Shown here one piece after another: positions 1 through 9,557 of a stretch of 64,000 nucleotides of DNA. The position numbers and the translations under genes were made by a program. Where the stretch lies: assembly GCF_000498535.1 (NCBI RefSeq), contig NZ_AVGG01000001.1, positions 372,001 to 436,000 of the forward strand, given 5' to 3'. A model generated the notes under the pieces. It was not told where the DNA came from. It saw nothing but the letters and a program-made list of their open reading frames with translations, and made no database searches. Each line of letters opens with the position of its first letter. Within the stretch, counting starts at the first letter, position 1. This stretch comes from Flavobacterium limnosediminis JC2902. Its GTDB lineage: Bacteria > Bacteroidota > Bacteroidia > Flavobacteriales > Flavobacteriaceae.

Positions 1-44
1 CTACTTTTTTAAGATAACGGGCCATATTTCATGCAAAGAATGTT

Positions 45-2237
45 TTACAACTTCACTATTTTAAAGTTAATCAACTGATTATCAATTTTCATTTTAAAGA
101 AATAAGTACCTGCAGCAAAACCTGAAATATCTACCTGGGCAGTAAGGTTATTAATCGCTCCGGAGAACAGCAATCTTCCCTCAACGTTATAAACCGACAC
201 ATCAGAAATGATGTCCTTGGAATTGATGGTCACTAATCCGTTCGTAGGATTTGGATAGTAGGTATAATCAATATAACTGTCTTCAGCAATTCCCAATGTT
301 GCAATACATGATGTTGTGGCAGCCCAACCTCTGTCTGTCACACCACCATCGGATACAAAGCGAATTGTTAAAGCTCCGTCGGATGCTGTAGACTCTATAG
401 GACCAGGCAAAGCCGTTCCCGTGTAACCGTTAGGAGCAAATAAAGGTGATGTGGTACCGGATCCGTTATAAACATATAAATAGTCATAATCCTGCTCCAA
501 AGAGAATGCTGTGAAATTCAATTGTATCTTATTGTTGGCCAGATTAGGTATTATCGTTCTGACAAAATTTTGGTTATCGGTGTAATTCCCCGTCAATCCT
601 CCCGTATCTGTCAAGGTAATTCCGTTGCAATAATTGGCAGATGTCAGAAAAACATACTCTCTGGTTGAAGCCGTCAAACTACCACAACTTGGTTTAACCC
701 TGAATTTATAATAGGTATTGGGCGACAATCCAGTTGCCGTAAAATTGGGCGAGGTCACCGTATTCCAAATCGGCGAATTACCTGAGAAAGGCATTACCGC
801 CACTTGCCAAGTATCTTCAGTGGTGATGTCAGCCCAGGTTATAACTGCACTAGAAGCTCCGACATTATATTGCGCATCTATGGAACCGACTCCATTAACA
901 CAAACGGCAATACAGTCTGAGCTTAAACAGCCCCTTGAATTGATAAAATTTAAAATAGCGGCACTGGGTTGTGAACCAAATCCATTGGCAAAACTGATTC
1001 CGACCCCGCCTACAAGATGGCAATAACTCATGATTGTTCCCTTAACCGAACTGCTCGGAATGATTGGAGGAGTTGTCATGCACGAATATCCTTCAGCAGA
1101 CGCACCAATTGCATACGGCGCACAATTGTCTATGGCAGTATTGTTGCCGTTCCAGACACAAGCGTGAGTGTGGCGTGAACCCAGATTATGTCCGAATTCA
1201 TGCGTAACCACCTGAATTGTCCAGGAATATGTTGGAACAGTCGAATAGCTCATACTAACATCCGAATACACATAATTGTTTGCTGTGCACAGACTCCCTA
1301 TTCCCATGGATACTCCGCCAAGACCTCCGGGATCTATACCCACCAACTGGCCTACATCTCCATCAAAAACAGGCCGAACATCCTTAAACTTATACAGATA
1401 GTCCCTTGAACTTGTCCCTGTTCCCTCATATGGATCCTGAGAAGTCCATATGTAAACCGATTTTAGCGCAACGGTAATTCCGTCATTACTGTACAGCGTC
1501 TGCATATTATTAAAAACAGAAGTCATCCAGTTAGTAGTGGTAGTGGTACTGCTGCCGTTTGAAACAAATAAATTATTATCCATTTCGAAATACATGGCAA
1601 CACATTTGGCACTTGAAGGCGATTTCAATTCGTTTGATATATTTTCCGTGTCTGATGCCAGTTCATCTGAAGTATGACAATCGTTGGTATTTGCCACTTT
1701 CATTTTCTGATCTTCGTAAATGATGTACTCACTTTCGTTTCCGGGTTCATCAATCTTTGCCACAACCAGATTGCTCAGTCGGGAACTGGAAACTACACCA
1801 TTAAATTCACCGTTAAAGAAATTAAATGAAGCTAAGGAAGTAGGATCATCTTTAACAATCCCTCTATAATAAACCCCTTTAGTGTAGTTTATGTTTTTCT
1901 GCTTATCCGTATCTACGTGAAAACCTTCGGAGAACAGATCAACCCGGTAAAGTTGCAAAAGCAGGATCTCGCCGTGGTAGGACACCCCTAATTCGATGGT
2001 TTGATAGGATTTTTGAACTACATCGCTAACCACCGGCATTTTTATTGATGCCAATTGGGCATCCGATACCGTTTTCTCAATCTGAACGTTTGGGTTCCGT
2101 TCAATAGCGGTTAAAGGAAAAACGGGAACGAATTCGGTTTTTGACGAATTCAGTTCCCGTAATTTTTGGGCTACCTTGTTTTGCGAAAATGTAATAAAAC
2201 AGCAAAACAAAGAAAAAATTGTAATTAGTTTTCTCAT
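45..2237 (-). CDS. secreted reprolysin-like zinc metalloprotease with T9SS sorting domain
   Basis: A 730-residue exported protease. The N-terminus is a signal peptide ending FSQ. Around residues 345-355 is the extended zinc site HEFGHNLGSRH (HExxHxxGxxH, metzincin type), followed near residue 400 by the Met-turn GTIMSYCH, so it should be active and belongs to the M12B/reprolysin-like group. A fibronectin-III-like stretch (about 450-530) and a CUB-like region (about 535-640) follow. The last 75 residues begin YYPNPTNG and end in a Lys-rich strand, the usual T9SS type A sorting domain, so it is expected to cross the outer membrane and be released or attached at the surface. Substrate unknown. 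The 44 bases beyond the stop hold nothing that can be called. Confidence 0.9.
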   Translation of the reverse strand: MRKLITIFSLFCCFITFSQNKVAQKLRELNSSKTEFVPVFPLTAIERNPNVQIEKTVSDAQLASIKMPVVSDVVQKSYQTIELGVSYHGEILLLQLYRVDLFSEGFHVDTDKQKNINYTKGVYYRGIVKDDPTSLASFNFFNGEFNGVVSSSRLSNLVVAKIDEPGNESEYIIYEDQKMKVANTNDCHTSDELASDTENISNELKSPSSAKCVAMYFEMDNNLFVSNGSSTTTTTNWMTSVFNNMQTLYSNDGITVALKSVYIWTSQDPYEGTGTSSRDYLYKFKDVRPVFDGDVGQLVGIDPGGLGGVSMGIGSLCTANNYVYSDVSMSYSTVPTYSWTIQVVTHEFGHNLGSRHTHACVWNGNNTAIDNCAPYAIGASAEGYSCMTTPPIIPSSSVKGTIMSYCHLVGGVGISFANGFGSQPSAAILNFINSRGCLSSDCIAVCVNGVGSIDAQYNVGASSAVITWADITTEDTWQVAVMPFSGNSPIWNTVTSPNFTATGLSPNTYYKFRVKPSCGSLTASTREYVFLTSANYCNGITLTDTGGLTGNYTDNQNFVRTIIPNLANNKIQLNFTAFSLEQDYDYLYVYNGSGTTSPLFAPNGYTGTALPGPIESTASDGALTIRFVSDGGVTDRGWAATTSCIATLGIAEDSYIDYTYYPNPTNGLVTINSKDIISDVSVYNVEGRLLFSGAINNLTAQVDISGFAAGTYFFKMKIDNQLINFKIVKL

Positions 2238-2304
2238 TTTTAGTAAGTTAGTTTTGGTTTGCCAAAAATAGCCAAAAAAAACAAAAATCCTAATTAATAT
2301 ATTA

Positions 2305-2964
2305 TTACACCTTTTTCAGGTCTTTAATCACCTTAAATGCACTGTCAATATGCTCTTCACTCACTACTATGGTAATCTCAAAATTGGTAGAAATAACTTC
2401 CGTAATATTGATTCCGTCCCATGCTAAACGCTGAAAAACAAAATAAAACAACCCCGGAGTACCAATATTATCTTTAGGTAACTTAACCGTAATCGATGCT
2501 AATTTATCCGTTTTCATCAACCATTTCTCATCATCAAAATGCTTCTCAAGAATATCGCTGATGGATTCGCTCACAATAAGATTGGTTTCATTAACACCGC
2601 GGGAAGAGGTGTAAAAAATATCCTTAAGGGAACTGATTTCCGTTAAAAAATCGGCTTGTCTGTTTAAAACCCTTGGGTTAATAGGGAAGTTATAATTAAT
2701 TAATGAGGAACGCACGGTAATCTCACCCATTCCCTTCAGAGTTTTCTCAATCTTATGGTTAATTCGGAAATCCAGCTCCTCGGATAAACGTTTTAAAGCC
2801 ATGACAATTGCACCCTGTTTCACTTCCTTTTCCATTTCATGCTCCAAATCGTGCTGAATGATTCTGGCCAATGATGTCAGATTCACTATTCCAAGTGTTA
2901 ATCCGTTAAGCAGGAACGGTTTGGATTTAATGTAATTCTCAACAACAGAAGAAATCGTTTTCAT
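2305..2964 (-). CDS. ACT-domain-like conserved protein (often labelled aspartate kinase)
   Basis: A 219-residue soluble protein of a family conserved in Bacteroidota that automatic annotation often calls aspartate kinase. It has no kinase domain (a true aspartokinase is over 400 residues), so that label is misleading. The N-terminal half (residues 1-80) looks helical, with NLTSLARIIQ and the GAIVMALKRL segment. The C-terminal part (about 155-219) reads like an ACT regulatory fold (LASITVKLP, then NITEVISTNFEITIVV). It may sense an amino acid or other small molecule; the ligand is unknown. It is a single gene between the protease and yraN, with short gaps on both sides. Confidence 0.65.
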   Translation of the reverse strand: MKTISSVVENYIKSKPFLLNGLTLGIVNLTSLARIIQHDLEHEMEKEVKQGAIVMALKRLSEELDFRINHKIEKTLKGMGEITVRSSLINYNFPINPRVLNRQADFLTEISSLKDIFYTSSRGVNETNLIVSESISDILEKHFDDEKWLMKTDKLASITVKLPKDNIGTPGLFYFVFQRLAWDGINITEVISTNFEITIVVSEEHIDSAFKVIKDLKKV

Positions 2965-3038
2965 AAATTAAAATGTTTTTTTTTAAAAAATCACGACAAA
3001 TCTACAATAAAAAACAATATGTTATATATATAACAGTG

Positions 3039-3398
3039 TTAAAAATAATAGAAGGCATCTTTAAGATGCTCAATCTTACAAAAGGTTGCGTCTTTTGAAA
3101 CAGCAATTATATCAAAACGCACTGTAAATTCCTGCTCTTTCCGACTTACGTATTCATCTACAGCCTTCACCAGTAATTTAATTTTTTTTGGATTTACAAA
3201 GTCCTGAGGGTTTCCAAAATCCAAATTGGTTCGCGTTTTTACTTCAATTATTGCCAAAATGTTATTTTTCTGTGCAATGATATCCACTTCTGCTTTTTGA
3301 AAAAACCAATTCCGTTCCAGAATTTCATAACCTTCCTTCTGCAAATATTCAGCTGCCAGATCCTCACCAAGCTTCCCTAATTCGTTATGTTCAGCCAT
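3039..3398 (-). CDS. YraN family endonuclease-like protein (UPF0102)
   Basis: A 119-residue protein of the YraN/UPF0102 family, a restriction-endonuclease-like fold related to archaeal Holliday-junction resolvases. The core is visible as LGEDLAAEYLQKEGYEIL, then AEVDIIAQ and AIIEVKTR, giving the E...D...ExK pattern of PD-(D/E)XK nucleases. Cellular role is not firmly established; a part in DNA processing is inferred from the fold. Its start codon overlaps the stop of the upstream S66 peptidase gene by one base, so the two are probably co-transcribed. Confidence 0.9.
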   Translation of the reverse strand: MAEHNELGKLGEDLAAEYLQKEGYEILERNWFFQKAEVDIIAQKNNILAIIEVKTRTNLDFGNPQDFVNPKKIKLLVKAVDEYVSRKEQEFTVRFDIIAVSKDATFCKIEHLKDAFYYF

Positions 3399-4357
3399 TA
3401 ATATCTGAATTCTAAAATAATTTCATCCGGATTCACCTCAAACTCCACTTCTTTTCCTAAAATGAGCGTCCTGTTATCTTTCTGGTGTCCTGCAGGGAAA
3501 TAAAAACAGACCGGGAACTTATATTTTTTGGCAATTTCCATGATAATCCCCACTTCATTCTGTCCGAACGGAATTTCATTATCATGCATATCGGTCATAC
3601 TCCCGACGATAAGCCCTTTCAGATTATCGAAATAGCCGTTGCGCTTCAGGTTCTGCATCATCCGGTCGATATGATACAGGTATTCATCCAAATCTTCAAT
3701 GAAGAGAATTTTTCCATCGGTATTCAGAGACGACTTCGAACCCAACAAACTGTATAGAATAGAAAGATTTCCTCCAACGAGCTGTCCTTTGGCTTTGCCT
3801 TGGATTTCATAACCTTTCGACGGAACCACATATTTCAGTCTTTCACCAAAAAGAGCCTTGCGCAAGGTTTCCTTCACTTCCTCCGGCGCTTTAGGAACCG
3901 TAAACGGCATGATGGAATGTATCGTGGCAATTCCTAATCTATTCAGATGGCTGTGCAATACCGTCACATCGCTGAAACCCATTATCCATTTCGGATGCTT
4001 CTTGAATTTGGTAAAATCAAGCGTGTCGATAATACGTACCGTACCATAACCGCCACGCGCGCACCAAATCGCTTTGATATTATCGTCGTCCAACATTTCC
4101 TGAAGATCAGCGGTTCTTTCCTGATCGGTTCCTCCTAACTGACAGCTGTCCAAGCCGATGGTTTTGCCCAGTTTCACTTCCAGCCCCCAGGACTTCAGTA
4201 AATCAATGGCCGGTTGCGCCTCTTCAGGGAAAAATTTTCGTGCTGTACAAACTATGGCAACGGTATCGCCTTTTTTAAGATACGGTGGGATTTTCATTTT
4301 CTTTTGTGAATATGAATTTAAGCTTAAAAACATTAGTATTACTAAGTATCGAATCAT
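3398..4357 (-). CDS. S66 family LD-carboxypeptidase
   Basis: A 319-residue peptidase of family S66, which removes the terminal D-alanine from tetrapeptides in murein recycling. Visible landmarks are the N-terminal PPYLKKGDTVAIVCTAR, the nucleophile region GFSDVTVLHSHL (Ser in GFSD), the Glu in FIEDLDEY and the His in PAGHQKDN, which together fit the Ser-Glu-His triad. The first 18 residues look like a signal peptide ending SYSQ; starting at the internal Met (base 4297) would give the cytoplasmic form usual in this family, so export is uncertain. It is translationally coupled to yraN downstream. Confidence 0.85.
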   Translation of the reverse strand: MIRYLVILMFLSLNSYSQKKMKIPPYLKKGDTVAIVCTARKFFPEEAQPAIDLLKSWGLEVKLGKTIGLDSCQLGGTDQERTADLQEMLDDDNIKAIWCARGGYGTVRIIDTLDFTKFKKHPKWIMGFSDVTVLHSHLNRLGIATIHSIMPFTVPKAPEEVKETLRKALFGERLKYVVPSKGYEIQGKAKGQLVGGNLSILYSLLGSKSSLNTDGKILFIEDLDEYLYHIDRMMQNLKRNGYFDNLKGLIVGSMTDMHDNEIPFGQNEVGIIMEIAKKYKFPVCFYFPAGHQKDNRTLILGKEVEFEVNPDEIILEFRY

Positions 4358-4462
4358 TCAAAATAGTAAAATTACTTACGAAAATAAGCAAATGTAGCTT
4401 GGCTACAAATAGAATACAGATAATTTAAATTTTTATTATTTAAATTTGAAAAAATATATACT

Positions 4463-5383
4463 GTGGAAATAGCAATTTTAATACCTTGTTTAAATGAAGA
4501 ATTAACCATTGAAAGAGTTGTCAATGGTTTTAAAAAAGAATTGCCAAACAGCACTGTTTACGTTTACGACAACAATTCCAATGACGATACTTTCAAAATT
4601 GCTTCAGAAGCTAATGCAGTTGTAAAAAAGGAATTTAAAAAAGGCAAAGCCAACGTTATTTTAAGAATGTTCAACGAAATTGAAGCAGACATTTACGTCA
4701 TGATTGACGGTGATGATACTTATCCGATTGAAGCCATTCACAGTATGATCGCATTACTAAAAGAACAAAATGCAGATATGATTATTGGCGACCGTATAAG
4801 TAATGGTGCCTATAAAAATCAAAACAAGAGGAAGTTTCACAATTTTGGAAATTCTCTAATCAAAACATTAATAAATAGTTTTTTCAAAACAAATATTTCT
4901 GATGTTTTAAGTGGATATCGAGTATTTAGCAGAAGATTTGTAAAGAATTATGCATCTTCAATAAAAGGCTTTGAATTAGAAACCGACCTTACACTTTTTT
5001 GTTTGAATTATGATCTGAAAATTGATCAATTCCCCATAAATTATAAAGATAGACCACCTAATAGTAAATCAAAATTAAACACATTTAATGATGGCTTTAA
5101 GGTAATTACCCTTTTTTTAAATCTGTATCGTTTATACAAACCTCTCCAATTTTTTAGTACAATTTCACTTTGTTTTGCAATTTTTGGTTTAGGATTAGGA
5201 TATTTTCCAATTAGAGAATACATAGTAAAACCAGATCATTACATAACAAAAGTTCCAACAGCAATTTTAGCAGTATCTTTAATTATTATGGCACTTTTAT
5301 TATTTTGTTGCGGCTTGATTTTAGATAACCTTTCTAAATACGATAAACGAAATTTCAAACAAATTCTTCTAAATTCTAAATGA
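4463..5383 (+). CDS. family 2 glycosyltransferase with C-terminal membrane segments
   Basis: A 306-residue enzyme of the GT2/DPM1-like type that moves a sugar from a nucleotide donor, possibly to polyprenyl phosphate. It starts with GTG and opens directly with the GT-A strand EIAILIPCLNEELTIERVV. Further motifs are YVYDNNSNDDT and the metal-binding DGDDTYP near residue 90. Two hydrophobic segments lie at about 232-250 and 265-290, as in GtrB/ArnC-like proteins. The next gene, a membrane protein, overlaps it by four bases (ATGA), so they are coupled. Base composition is visibly more AT-rich than in the flanking genes, which may indicate transfer. Confidence 0.85.
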   Translation: MEIAILIPCLNEELTIERVVNGFKKELPNSTVYVYDNNSNDDTFKIASEANAVVKKEFKKGKANVILRMFNEIEADIYVMIDGDDTYPIEAIHSMIALLKEQNADMIIGDRISNGAYKNQNKRKFHNFGNSLIKTLINSFFKTNISDVLSGYRVFSRRFVKNYASSIKGFELETDLTLFCLNYDLKIDQFPINYKDRPPNSKSKLNTFNDGFKVITLFLNLYRLYKPLQFFSTISLCFAIFGLGLGYFPIREYIVKPDHYITKVPTAILAVSLIIMALLLFCCGLILDNLSKYDKRNFKQILLNSK

Positions 5384-6639
5384 TTTTATTAAAAAACTAC
5401 TGGCCCTATTTGTTTACGGTCATCATTCTATTCTGTTTTTTTAAAAACAATACAAAAGATGGTATTCCTTATGATTATGTTTCAGAATCTCTTGTTGTAG
5501 GCAGAATGATGGAGAGCGAAAGAACAGGTTTGCTTTCATATTCCGGTTTGCCCGGAATGATGACAGACCTTTCAAATGACGAAGGTTTTAAACTAAACTC
5601 ACTTAAACAATACTATTTATTAGAAAACACAGATAAAAGAAAAAACTTTAAAGATTTTCAAACTTACAACTCACAAACTGGCGGACAAGGACTGCTTTAT
5701 TCAACATTCAATAAAATTTCACCATTCAATCTAATAACGAATATCGAAATTTTAAAAAATTTTACCTTGCTTATTAATGCAATTATGTTCAGTATTTTTA
5801 TAGGCTGGTGTAAAAGAAATTTTGGGATAATTCCAGCCATCACTGTCCTTCTGTTTATAGCTGTTTCAAGCTGGATTTGGTTATTTGCCGATAGCTTATG
5901 GTGGTGCCTCTGGTCTTTTTACCTACCCTTTATAACCATGCTGTTAGGTTTAGAACTTTTAAAAGAAAATACAAATAAAATATTACTTATAGTGCTTTTC
6001 AGTGGCCTTACAAAATGTTTTTTTACTGGATTTGAATACATCTCCACAACATTATTAGCTGTATTCGCACCTATCGTTTTTTATTACATAAAGGACTCCA
6101 GAAAAATAAAAGATTTTCTGCTTTTTAGTACTAAAACAGCATTTATACTATTAGTAAGTGTAGTGCTTGAGATGCTAGTATTAATTTTTCAATTAAAAAA
6201 CTTAAAAGGCAGTTACACAGAAGGCATTCGTCATATTGTTGATTCTTATAATATAAGAACAGCTGCTGTTATAATTGAAGGAAAAACTGCTGCTATTTCA
6301 AATAACATGTATGTTCAAATAATAATTAGATATTTATCCGGAGATGTCTTTTCTTGGCTAAAACCCAATATCCCTTTTATATTACTCATATTTTTGATTT
6401 TTATTTCCAGTCTTATTTTAATAAAAATGGATTATAAGAAATACAAACCAATAGTTTTTTCAACATGGTTCTCTATAATCGCACCTTTATCTTGGTTTGT
6501 ATTATTCATTCAGCACTCTAACATCCATTCTCATCTAAATTTTATTGTTTGGTACATCCCATTTTTACCTTTAGGTATTTTATGTTTCGGTATTTTGATA
6601 AATGTTTTTATTGAAAGATTTACTAAAAGTGTTTTATAG
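5380..6639 (+). CDS. polytopic membrane protein, function unknown
   Basis: A 419-residue protein with about ten hydrophobic segments and a charged, probably periplasmic, loop at residues 25-115. No family was recognised with certainty. The layout resembles membrane proteins paired with GT2 enzymes in cell-surface polysaccharide or glycolipid assembly (GT-C-like or flippase-like). It is coupled to the preceding glycosyltransferase by a 4-base overlap, which suggests a joint role in the envelope. The coding DNA is unusually AT-rich, with many AAA, TTT and TTA codons, like its partner. Confidence 0.7.
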   Translation: MILLKNYWPYLFTVIILFCFFKNNTKDGIPYDYVSESLVVGRMMESERTGLLSYSGLPGMMTDLSNDEGFKLNSLKQYYLLENTDKRKNFKDFQTYNSQTGGQGLLYSTFNKISPFNLITNIEILKNFTLLINAIMFSIFIGWCKRNFGIIPAITVLLFIAVSSWIWLFADSLWWCLWSFYLPFITMLLGLELLKENTNKILLIVLFSGLTKCFFTGFEYISTTLLAVFAPIVFYYIKDSRKIKDFLLFSTKTAFILLVSVVLEMLVLIFQLKNLKGSYTEGIRHIVDSYNIRTAAVIIEGKTAAISNNMYVQIIIRYLSGDVFSWLKPNIPFILLIFLIFISSLILIKMDYKKYKPIVFSTWFSIIAPLSWFVLFIQHSNIHSHLNFIVWYIPFLPLGILCFGILINVFIERFTKSVL

Positions 6640-6640
6640 A

Positions 6641-6673
6641 TTGGAATTAAGATAAATTTGTTCACTATTTTTG
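6641..6673 (+). promoter_or_regulatory. metG promoter, Bacteroidota type
   Basis: TATTTTTG at 6666-6673 matches the Bacteroidota -7 element TAnnTTTG. TTG at 6641-6643 sits 22 bases upstream as a possible -33 element. This would give a leader of about 70 bases before metG, including the inverted repeat CTCATT (6715-6720) / AATGAG (6732-6737). Confidence 0.5.
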
Positions 6674-6750
6674 CATCAAATTTCCAAACAATTAAACTTC
6701 GTCCAGATTTAAAACTCATTGCTTTAGTCTTAATGAGCAACTAATAAATT

Positions 6751-8808
6751 ATGATACAAGATCCGAAAAGATATACGATTACTGCTGCTTTACCTTACAC
6801 TAACGGCCCTATTCACATTGGTCACCTAGCCGGTGTTTATGTGCCTTCCGATATTTATGCCCGTTTCCTTCGTTTACAGGGAAAAGACGTGGCGTTCATC
6901 TGCGGAAGCGACGAACACGGTGTGGCCATTTCCATGAAAGCCAAAAAAGAAGGCATTACACCACAGCAGGTAATCGATAAATATGACGGCATCATTCGTA
7001 AATCGTTTTTGGATTTCGGAATTTCTTTTGATAATTATTCAAGAACATCTTCCGAAATTCATCATAAAACTGCTTCTGAATTTTTCAGAAAATTATACGA
7101 CGAAGGCAAATTCATAGAAGAAACCACCGATCAGCTATACGACGAAAAAGCAGATCAGTTTTTAGCCGATCGTTTCGTAATGGGAACTTGTCCGAAATGC
7201 GGTAATGAAGAAGCCTATGGCGATCAGTGCGAAAAATGCGGATCATCTTTAAATGCAACCGACTTAATCAACCCAAAATCGACCATCACCGGAACAAAAC
7301 CGGTTTTAAAATCGACAAAACACTGGTTCTTACCTTTAGACCAATACGATACTTTCTTACGCGAATGGATTCTGGAAGGTCATAAAAACGACTGGAAACC
7401 AAACGTGTACGGTCAGGTAAAATCCTGGTTGGAAGACGGTTTGCGTCCGCGTGCGGTAACCCGTGATCTGGATTGGGGAATCGATGTTCCCGTGGAAGGT
7501 GCCGAAGGTAAAAAACTGTATGTTTGGTTTGATGCGCCTATCGGATACATCTCCTCCACCAAAGAATGGGCGGCCAGAGAAGGAAAAGATTGGGAACCGT
7601 ATTGGAAATCGGCTGATACGAAACTGGTGCATTTCATTGGAAAAGATAATATCGTATTCCATTGTGTGATTTTCCCTGCGATGTTAAAAGCGGAAGGAAG
7701 TTATATTTTACCAGATAATGTTCCGGCCAACGAGTTTTTGAATCTGGAAGGCAACAAATTATCCACTTCCAAAAACTGGGCGGTTTGGTTGCACGAGTAT
7801 TTAATCGATTTCCCTGAAAAACAGGACGTGTTGCGTTATGCGCTAACTGCCAACGCACCGGAAACCAAAGACAACGATTTTACCTGGAAGGATTTTCAGG
7901 CGAGAAATAACAACGAATTGGTGGCTATCTTCGGAAACTTCATCAACCGTGTGGTAGTGCTTACCAATAAATATTACGAAGGCGTTATTCCGCAGCCGAA
8001 CGAATTATCGGAAGTAGATGAAGCTACTTTAACGGAACTTAAGGCGTATCCTGCGGTAATTGCTTCTTCCGTGGAAAGATACCGTTTCAGAGAAGCCTTA
8101 GGAGAACTGATGAACGTGGCACGTTTGGGTAATAAATATTTAGCCGACGAAGAGCCTTGGAAAATCATCAAAGAAAATCCGGAACGCGTCCAGACACAAA
8201 TGTATGTGGCATTACAAATCGCTTCGGCATTGAGTGTTTTGGCAGAACCGTTTCTACCTTTTACGGCTGCGAAACTGAAAAATATTCTGAAATTGAACAG
8301 TTTCGACTGGAACAAGATTACGACGTCATCGGATTTAATTCCGGCAGGACATAAAATTGGTGAAGCCGAATTGTTATTCGCAAAAATAGAAGACGACGAA
8401 ATTCAAAAACAAATTGACAAATTGGAAGCAACCAAAGTAGCCAACAAAGCTGAAAACGCTAAAGCGGAACCGCAGAAAGAAATCATCACGTTTGAAGATT
8501 TCGCTAAAGTGGATTTACGTATCGGAACCATTATCGAAGCCGAAAAAATGCCGAAAGCCAACAAGCTATTGGTATTAAAAGTAGATACAGGAATCGACGT
8601 GCGCACAATTGTTTCGGGAATTGCAGAGCATTTCACTCCGGAAGAAGTTATCGGAAAACGCGTTACGGTTTTAGTGAACCTGGCACCAAGAGCCTTACGA
8701 GGAGTAGAAAGTGAAGGCATGTTGTTGTTATCCAACACCGCAGAAGGCAAACTGGTTTTTGTGAATCCGGATGCGGAAGGTGTTATTAACGGCGCGATGA
8801 TCAGTTAA
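6751..8808 (+). CDS. metG: methionyl-tRNA synthetase
   Basis: A 685-residue class I aminoacyl-tRNA synthetase that charges tRNA-Met in the cytoplasm. The HIGH signature is at residues 22-25 (PIHIGH). The zinc knuckle is [18 protein letters not shown] near residue 150. The KMSKS loop reads KLSTS at residues 336-340, a common variant in MetRS. The C-terminus from about residue 578 ([11 protein letters not shown]) is the EMAP-II/Trbp-type tRNA-binding OB fold used for dimerisation, so the protein is full length. It has its own promoter and ends in a strong terminator, so it is a single transcription unit. Confidence 0.98.
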   Translation: MIQDPKRYTITAALPYTNGPIHIGHLAGVYVPSDIYARFLRLQGKDVAFICGSDEHGVAISMKAKKEGITPQQVIDKYDGIIRKSFLDFGISFDNYSRTSSEIHHKTASEFFRKLYDEGKFIEETTDQLYDEKADQFLADRFVMGTCPKCGNEEAYGDQCEKCGSSLNATDLINPKSTITGTKPVLKSTKHWFLPLDQYDTFLREWILEGHKNDWKPNVYGQVKSWLEDGLRPRAVTRDLDWGIDVPVEGAEGKKLYVWFDAPIGYISSTKEWAAREGKDWEPYWKSADTKLVHFIGKDNIVFHCVIFPAMLKAEGSYILPDNVPANEFLNLEGNKLSTSKNWAVWLHEYLIDFPEKQDVLRYALTANAPETKDNDFTWKDFQARNNNELVAIFGNFINRVVVLTNKYYEGVIPQPNELSEVDEATLTELKAYPAVIASSVERYRFREALGELMNVARLGNKYLADEEPWKIIKENPERVQTQMYVALQIASALSVLAEPFLPFTAAKLKNILKLNSFDWNKITTSSDLIPAGHKIGEAELLFAKIEDDEIQKQIDKLEATKVANKAENAKAEPQKEIITFEDFAKVDLRIGTIIEAEKMPKANKLLVLKVDTGIDVRTIVSGIAEHFTPEEVIGKRVTVLVNLAPRALRGVESEGMLLLSNTAEGKLVFVNPDAEGVINGAMIS

Positions 8809-8821
8809 AAACAAATAATAC

Positions 8822-8856
8822 AACCCTTTCAATTTAAACTTTGAAAGGGTTTTTTA
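8822..8856 (+). terminator. intrinsic terminator after metG
   Basis: Inverted repeat AACCCTTTCAA / TTTGAAAGGGTT followed by a T-run. It lies between metG and the HAD gene and argues against any HAD start codon inside it (a TTG at 8841). Confidence 0.85.
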
Positions 8857-8867
8857 ATATTAAACCT

Positions 8868-9557
8868 ATGAACCTAAAAATAATCGCCTTCGACGCCGAC
8901 GACACCTTATTCATCAACGAACCCTATTTCGAGGAAACCGAAAAGAAATTCTGTGGCATGATGAGTGATTACCACTCCTATCAGACGCTGTCGCAGGAAT
9001 TACTCAAAACACAGGTGGACAATTTGCCTTTGTACGGTTACGGCATTAAAGGCTATATCCTTTCCATGATAGAAACTGCCATAAAAGTTTCCGACGGAAC
9101 AATTGGTTCAAAAGGGATTCATCGAATTACAGAATTAGGCAAGGAGCTAATTCAAAGACCGATAGAATTATTGGACGGTGTGGAAGAAACACTGGAAGCT
9201 CTTCACTCCAACTACAAATTAGTGGTAGCGACCAAAGGCGACCTGAAAGACCAGCAACGTAAACTGCACGATTCAGGTTTGGGACACTATTTCCACCATA
9301 TTGAAGTGATGGCCGACAAACAGGAACTCAATTATGAAAAACTGTTACAGCGTTTGGAAATCCAGCCCGAGGAGTTTTTCATGATTGGGAATTCCTTAAA
9401 ATCAGATGTACTGCCCGTTTTGAACATTGGCGGTTATGCGGTTCACGTTCCTTTTCATACCACCTGGGCACATGAGAAAATCGACCATGAAATTATGCAT
9501 CCGAAATTCAAAGCGGTTTCAAAAATCACCGAAGTCTTACCATTGTTATTAAAATGA
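8868..9557 (+). CDS. HAD family hydrolase
   Basis: A 229-residue phosphatase-like enzyme of the haloacid dehalogenase superfamily. Motif I is DADDTLF (residues 8-14; Asp nucleophile and acid/base). Motif II is the Thr in VVATKGD, and motif IV is the acidic region FFMIGNSLKSD. A helical cap lies between residues 20 and 100. ATG 8868 is chosen because the earlier in-frame TTG (8841) falls inside the metG terminator. The stop overlaps the next gene by four bases. Substrate unknown; many relatives are phosphoglycolate or nucleotide phosphatases. Confidence 0.88.
   Translation: MNLKIIAFDADDTLFINEPYFEETEKKFCGMMSDYHSYQTLSQELLKTQVDNLPLYGYGIKGYILSMIETAIKVSDGTIGSKGIHRITELGKELIQRPIELLDGVEETLEALHSNYKLVVATKGDLKDQQRKLHDSGLGHYFHHIEVMADKQELNYEKLLQRLEIQPEEFFMIGNSLKSDVLPVLNIGGYAVHVPFHTTWAHEKIDHEIMHPKFKAVSKITEVLPLLLK

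Noticed and set aside
1..44. End of a gene continuing from outside the window
   Set aside because: A CTA at 1-3 could be a stop on the minus strand, but there is too little sequence to support a call.
718..1409. Plus-strand frames opposite the metalloprotease gene
   Set aside because: Antisense shadows of a gene with clear domains; sequences have no protein-like features.
7357..7662. Minus-strand open frames within metG
   Set aside because: Shadow frames of a highly conserved gene; no start context and no recognisable family.
8841..8867. TTG start for the HAD gene
   Set aside because: The codon lies inside the metG terminator hairpin; ATG 8868 directly precedes the first strand with the DxD motif.
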